Shown: positions 7,424 through 9,580 of the stretch, one piece after another | Position numbering within the stretch: position 1 is the stretch's first letter | Layout of the letters: each line of letters begins with the position of its first letter | NCBI GenBank assembly: GCA_041650355.1 | Contig: JBAZLI010000033.1 | Location: forward strand, 1 to 9,580 | Direction of reading: 5' to 3' | Length of the DNA stretch: 9,580 nucleotides | DNA from: Candidatus Micrarchaeia archaeon | GTDB lineage: Archaea > Micrarchaeota > Micrarchaeia > Anstonellales > Bilamarchaeaceae | Notes under the pieces: model-generated | Seen by the model: only the letters and a program-made list of their open reading frames with translations | Database searches by the model: none | What the model was told of the DNA's origin: nothing | Translations under genes and position numbers: made by a program

Positions 7424-7677
7424 TTTTCCACCCTTAAATAAATTTTTATCATTAAAAACAAAAAATATTTATTAATTTTATTAATTATTATAAATATATA
7501 AATGTAACTATAGTTACAAATTAATTAATTCTATCTCATAAATTTTTTATAAATAATACTAGAAGTATGCCCTCCCTCAACACCCACCCACTTAATTATT
7601 TATATCTCATCAATATTTCTATTAAAACAAACCAATGTAGATCGAATCTCAACAAATATGTTGTTGGTTCGCCACTG
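7424..7677. promoter_or_regulatory. Divergent, extremely AT-rich promoter region
   Basis: This 254-base region lies between the start of the Cas2-like gene (-) and the preferred helicase start (+). Positions 7441-7500 contain only two G/C bases. For the - strand gene, an AT-rich TATA candidate lies at about 7466-7474. For the helicase, TATAAATA at 7548-7555 is identical in sequence to the purL TATA box, and a second candidate, TTATTTATAT, lies at 7596-7605. The perfect 16-bp palindrome at 7503-7518 lies between the two sets of elements, so one protein there could affect both genes. Which TATA boxes are used is not decidable from sequence. Confidence 0.55.
7503..7518. promoter_or_regulatory. 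16-bp perfect palindrome, copy 2, in the divergent promoter region
   Basis: TGTAACTATAGTTACA is a perfect 16-bp palindrome and therefore a good site for a dimeric DNA-binding protein. It lies 80 bp upstream of the Cas2-like start. Its end is 29 bp before the TATAAATA box at 7548, similar to the 33-bp gap at purL. It is identical to copy 3 inside the helicase gene. The operator role is inferred. Confidence 0.65.
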
Positions 7678-9186
7678 ATGCACATGAAACTCCAACCAAG
7701 GGAATACCAAAAAAAAATATTCGATGCTATCTCAGCGTCTGGCAACACCCTAGTCGTGCTGCCTACTGGCCTCGGCAAGACACTAATTGCATTCATGCTC
7801 ATTGAATGGAAAATGAAGCAAGGCAAGTGCCTATTTCTTGCGCCTACAAAACCATTGGTAAAACAACACCTGGTCTCTTTTTCGGACATTTCTGACGTGA
7901 ATCCGGACATTGTAACTATAGTTACAGGAGAAATTCCGAAGAAGAAGCGCGCCCCCCTCTACAATAAACAGATAATTTTCTCAACCCCCCAAACGATTAA
8001 GAACGACCTGCGCTCTGGGGTATTCAACACACCAGGAACCGTGTCATTGTGCATTTTTGACGAAGCGCACAGAGCCATAGGCAACTACGCGTACACCTCC
8101 GTCGCCGAAAAGCTCCGGGAAAACGCGCTCATTGTGGGTCTTACTGCATCGCCAGGCGGCAACCGCGAACGCATAAACAAAATACTCGAAAACCTGTTCA
8201 TCAAGAACGTGCAGATACGCTCGAAGCATGACACAGACGTGGCGCCCTATGTAAAAGACATAAAAATAAGCTGGATTGAAACGAGCCTGACCCCAGACCT
8301 CATGGAGATAAAAAACAACCTCGACCTGCTGATAAAGGAGAACGCCCGCAAGCTTTCTTCATTCGGCTACCCTCCACCTCTGAAGTCCAAGCGGCTTTTC
8401 ATGGCCCTGCGGCAGAGGATATTGAACCACCCGAGCAACGCCAAATACGCGGCCCTCGTTGTGTATTCCGTGCTCCTGAATCTGCTCCACATGCAAGAGC
8501 TCGTGGAAACGCAAGGCCCTGGCGTCCTAAGAAAATATGTTGAAAAGCTCAAACAAAAGGAAACAAAGAGCGCCAAGATACTGCTCAAAAAACCCCAGTT
8601 CATCGCAATAGAGAACATCCTGCTTAACAGCACCGAGGAGCACCCGAAACTCGGGTTGCTGACCGGGCTCCTCCAATCACATCCTGGAAAATCAATGGTG
8701 TTTGCCCAATACCGCGACCAGGTCGCGCTGATTGAGAAAACCCTGAACCAGACTGGCATTAGTGCCCGCATGTTTTTGGGGCGAAAGGGCGAATACACGA
8801 AAAAAGAGCAGGAAGAAACCATCGCCCAGTTTCGGGAGGACAAATTCAGGGTCCTCGTAGCCAGTTCGATAGGGGAAGAAGGCCTCGACATCCCCGCAGT
8901 GGATAATGTGATATTCTACGAACCAACCCCTAGCGAGATCCGGAGCATCCAGCGCCGAGGACGCGCGGGTAGGTTCAAGGACGGCAACGTGTACATACTC
9001 ATAACGAAAGGGACGCGCGACGAGTATTTCTACTGGGCTTCGTTCAACCGTGAAAAGAGGATGAAGAGCATACTCGGGCGCATGCAGGATTCTCAAAGTG
9101 CGAAAACACGGCAGACTGGAAAACCAACAGCAAATAAAATCAAGACAGACAAAAGCGGGCAGTCAAGCTTAGACAGCTTTTTCTAA
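7678..9186 (+). CDS. hef: Hef/FANCM-family superfamily 2 helicase, nuclease domain absent, C-terminal PIP box
   Basis: From this ATG the protein has 502 residues. Motifs, in order: QPREYQKKIFDA (Q-motif region, 6-17), Walker A LPTGLGKT (28-35), LAPTKPL (54-60), DEAH (128-131), GLTASPGG (154-161), FAQYRD (342-347), ASSIGEEGLD (395-404) and QRRGRAGR (425-432). A helical insert of about 130 residues between the two RecA folds is typical of Hef, which unwinds fork and Holliday-like structures. Euryarchaeal Hef usually continues into an XPF-type nuclease and HhH region, about 750 residues in all. Here that part is missing and a basic linker ends in QSSLDSFF (495-502), a textbook PCNA-interacting motif (Q-x-x-L-x-x-F-F). 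The in-frame ATG at 7567 was rejected because the extra 37 residues come from AT-rich leader-like DNA and have no Hef similarity; ATG 7684 is also possible. The gene contains palindrome copy 3 and has C>G on its coding strand, unlike the upstream + strand genes. Confidence 0.9.
   Translation: MHMKLQPREYQKKIFDAISASGNTLVVLPTGLGKTLIAFMLIEWKMKQGKCLFLAPTKPLVKQHLVSFSDISDVNPDIVTIVTGEIPKKKRAPLYNKQIIFSTPQTIKNDLRSGVFNTPGTVSLCIFDEAHRAIGNYAYTSVAEKLRENALIVGLTASPGGNRERINKILENLFIKNVQIRSKHDTDVAPYVKDIKISWIETSLTPDLMEIKNNLDLLIKENARKLSSFGYPPPLKSKRLFMALRQRILNHPSNAKYAALVVYSVLLNLLHMQELVETQGPGVLRKYVEKLKQKETKSAKILLKKPQFIAIENILLNSTEEHPKLGLLTGLLQSHPGKSMVFAQYRDQVALIEKTLNQTGISARMFLGRKGEYTKKEQEETIAQFREDKFRVLVASSIGEEGLDIPAVDNVIFYEPTPSEIRSIQRRGRAGRFKDGNVYILITKGTRDEYFYWASFNREKRMKSILGRMQDSQSAKTRQTGKPTANKIKTDKSGQSSLDSFF
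7911..7926. promoter_or_regulatory. 16-bp perfect palindrome, copy 3, inside the helicase gene
   Basis: TGTAACTATAGTTACA here is identical to copy 2, 408 bp upstream. It lies 233 bp into the helicase gene and encodes V-T-I-V-T of the segment DIVTIVTGE, which is where Hef proteins have a hydrophobic strand followed by TGE. The protein constraint explains part of the sequence but not the exact codon choice. It may be an intragenic operator or a copy of a dispersed motif. Confidence 0.55.
9160..9183 (+). other. PCNA-interacting peptide (PIP box) at helicase C-terminus
   Basis: The last eight codons encode QSSLDSFF, matching the PIP consensus Q-x-x-hydrophobic-x-x-aromatic-aromatic and ending exactly at the stop codon. 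C-terminal PIP boxes tether many archaeal repair enzymes to the PCNA clamp. Much of the encoding DNA overlaps the end of the convergent gene on the other strand. Confidence 0.8.
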
Positions 9187-9580
9187 TCTCCTGAAAACCC
9201 TGCTCTTCTTAGTTCCACCCAATCCCTTGAAATAATAAACCGCTGCCACTGCAAGAACCATCACCATGGAGCCCCAGAGAATTAAATCATAATTTCCTGC
9301 TTCATCCATGCTACTGAGTATTTTCATCGCGTCATCCGAATTCTTGAGCGCCTTGATGCTGTCCCCCGCATCTATGCGGCTCCAACTCTCTGAGAGCAGG
9401 CCTCCGATGTTTTTTGCATCCTTCTCAGAAAGACGCCCCGCAGCATCCTTGCTCAGTCTTTGTGTGGTATTGTAATTATCCCGCGCCTTTTCGCCAAGCT
9501 GGCTGAGTAGTGCATCTATTTCCTCTTCCAGCGCGGTAGCCTTCTGACAGCTTTTGGCCACCGCGCTCCAATTCCCTTTT
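9169..9580 (-). CDS. Partial protein with a single C-terminal membrane span, function unknown
   Basis: The frame is open to the right edge, so the N-terminus lies outside the window. A GTG at 9559-9561 could be read as a start, but six in-frame codons (K-G-N-W-S-A) continue upstream without a stop. I do not recognise the family. The visible part is mainly polar and helical, rich in Ala, Lys, Glu, Asp and Ser, and may form coiled or bundled helices (for example EEEIDALLSQLGEKARD). One hydrophobic span, YDLILWGSMVMVLAVAAVYYF, lies about 20 residues from the end. A short basic tail follows (GGTKKSRVFRRLEKAV). By the positive-inside rule the tail should be cytoplasmic and the helical part outside, as in an anchored surface protein. 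It is convergent with the helicase gene and overlaps it by 18 bases. Confidence 0.6.
   Translation of the reverse strand, partial: KGNWSAVAKSCQKATALEEEIDALLSQLGEKARDNYNTTQRLSKDAAGRLSEKDAKNIGGLLSESWSRIDAGDSIKALKNSDDAMKILSSMDEAGNYDLILWGSMVMVLAVAAVYYFKGLGGTKKSRVFRRLEKAV

Noticed and set aside
7567..7677. 37-residue N-terminal extension of the helicase from the ATG at 7567
   Set aside because: The DNA is AT-rich and leader-like, includes a TATA candidate at 7596-7605, and encodes nothing similar to Hef, whose conserved sequence starts at about the ATG at 7678.
7424..7677. Replication origin with ORB elements
   Set aside because: No ORB or mini-ORB-like sequence and no orc1/cdc6 gene is visible, and the skew polarity (G>C to C>G) is opposite to that of an origin.

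Overview
The window is archaeal. TATA-type promoter elements (TATAAATA, TTTAAATATT) lie upstream of the transcription units, a T-rich tract follows purQ in place of a hairpin terminator, and the proteins are of archaeal type (archaeal PheT, a Hef-family helicase, an NFACT-like C-terminus). The compact gene order, the PurS-PurL fusion and the small Cas2-like and single-span membrane proteins would suit a DPANN-type archaeon such as Diapherotrites or Micrarchaeota, but that placement is a guess.

Layout. Positions 1-233 are the 3' end of a gene resembling the NFACT-R domain of archaeal RqcH/Rqc2-like proteins. A promoter region (234-320) leads to a purine cluster on the + strand: a PurS-PurL fusion (321-3215), then purQ overlapping it by 4 bases (3212-3997). 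A T-rich terminator-like tract and a second TATA promoter precede purF (4151-5527). pheT follows after 4 bases (5532-7115). PurSL plus PurQ make formylglycinamidine synthase, and PurF makes the first committed purine intermediate. PheT is the phenylalanyl-tRNA synthetase beta subunit; pheS is not in the window.

Right of pheT the character changes. From about 7116 the + strand turns C-rich, whereas it is G-rich in every sampled part of the left side. A small AT-rich gene on the - strand (7187-7423) looks like a stand-alone Cas2-like ferredoxin-fold protein. It is divergent, across an extremely AT-rich intergenic region, from a Hef/FANCM-type helicase (7678-9186). That helicase has no nuclease domain but ends in a perfect PCNA-interacting peptide. 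Its last codons overlap, tail to tail, a partial - strand gene for a protein with one C-terminal membrane span (9169-9580).

The most striking hidden signal is a 16-bp palindrome, TGTAACTATAGTTACA. It occurs exactly in the Cas2-like/helicase intergenic region, exactly again inside the helicase coding sequence, and with one central change just upstream of the purL promoter. It may be the operator of one regulator linking purine synthesis to the helicase/Cas2-like locus, or a genome-wide dispersed motif; a genome count would separate these. No CRISPR array, cas1, tRNA, rRNA or insertion sequence was seen.
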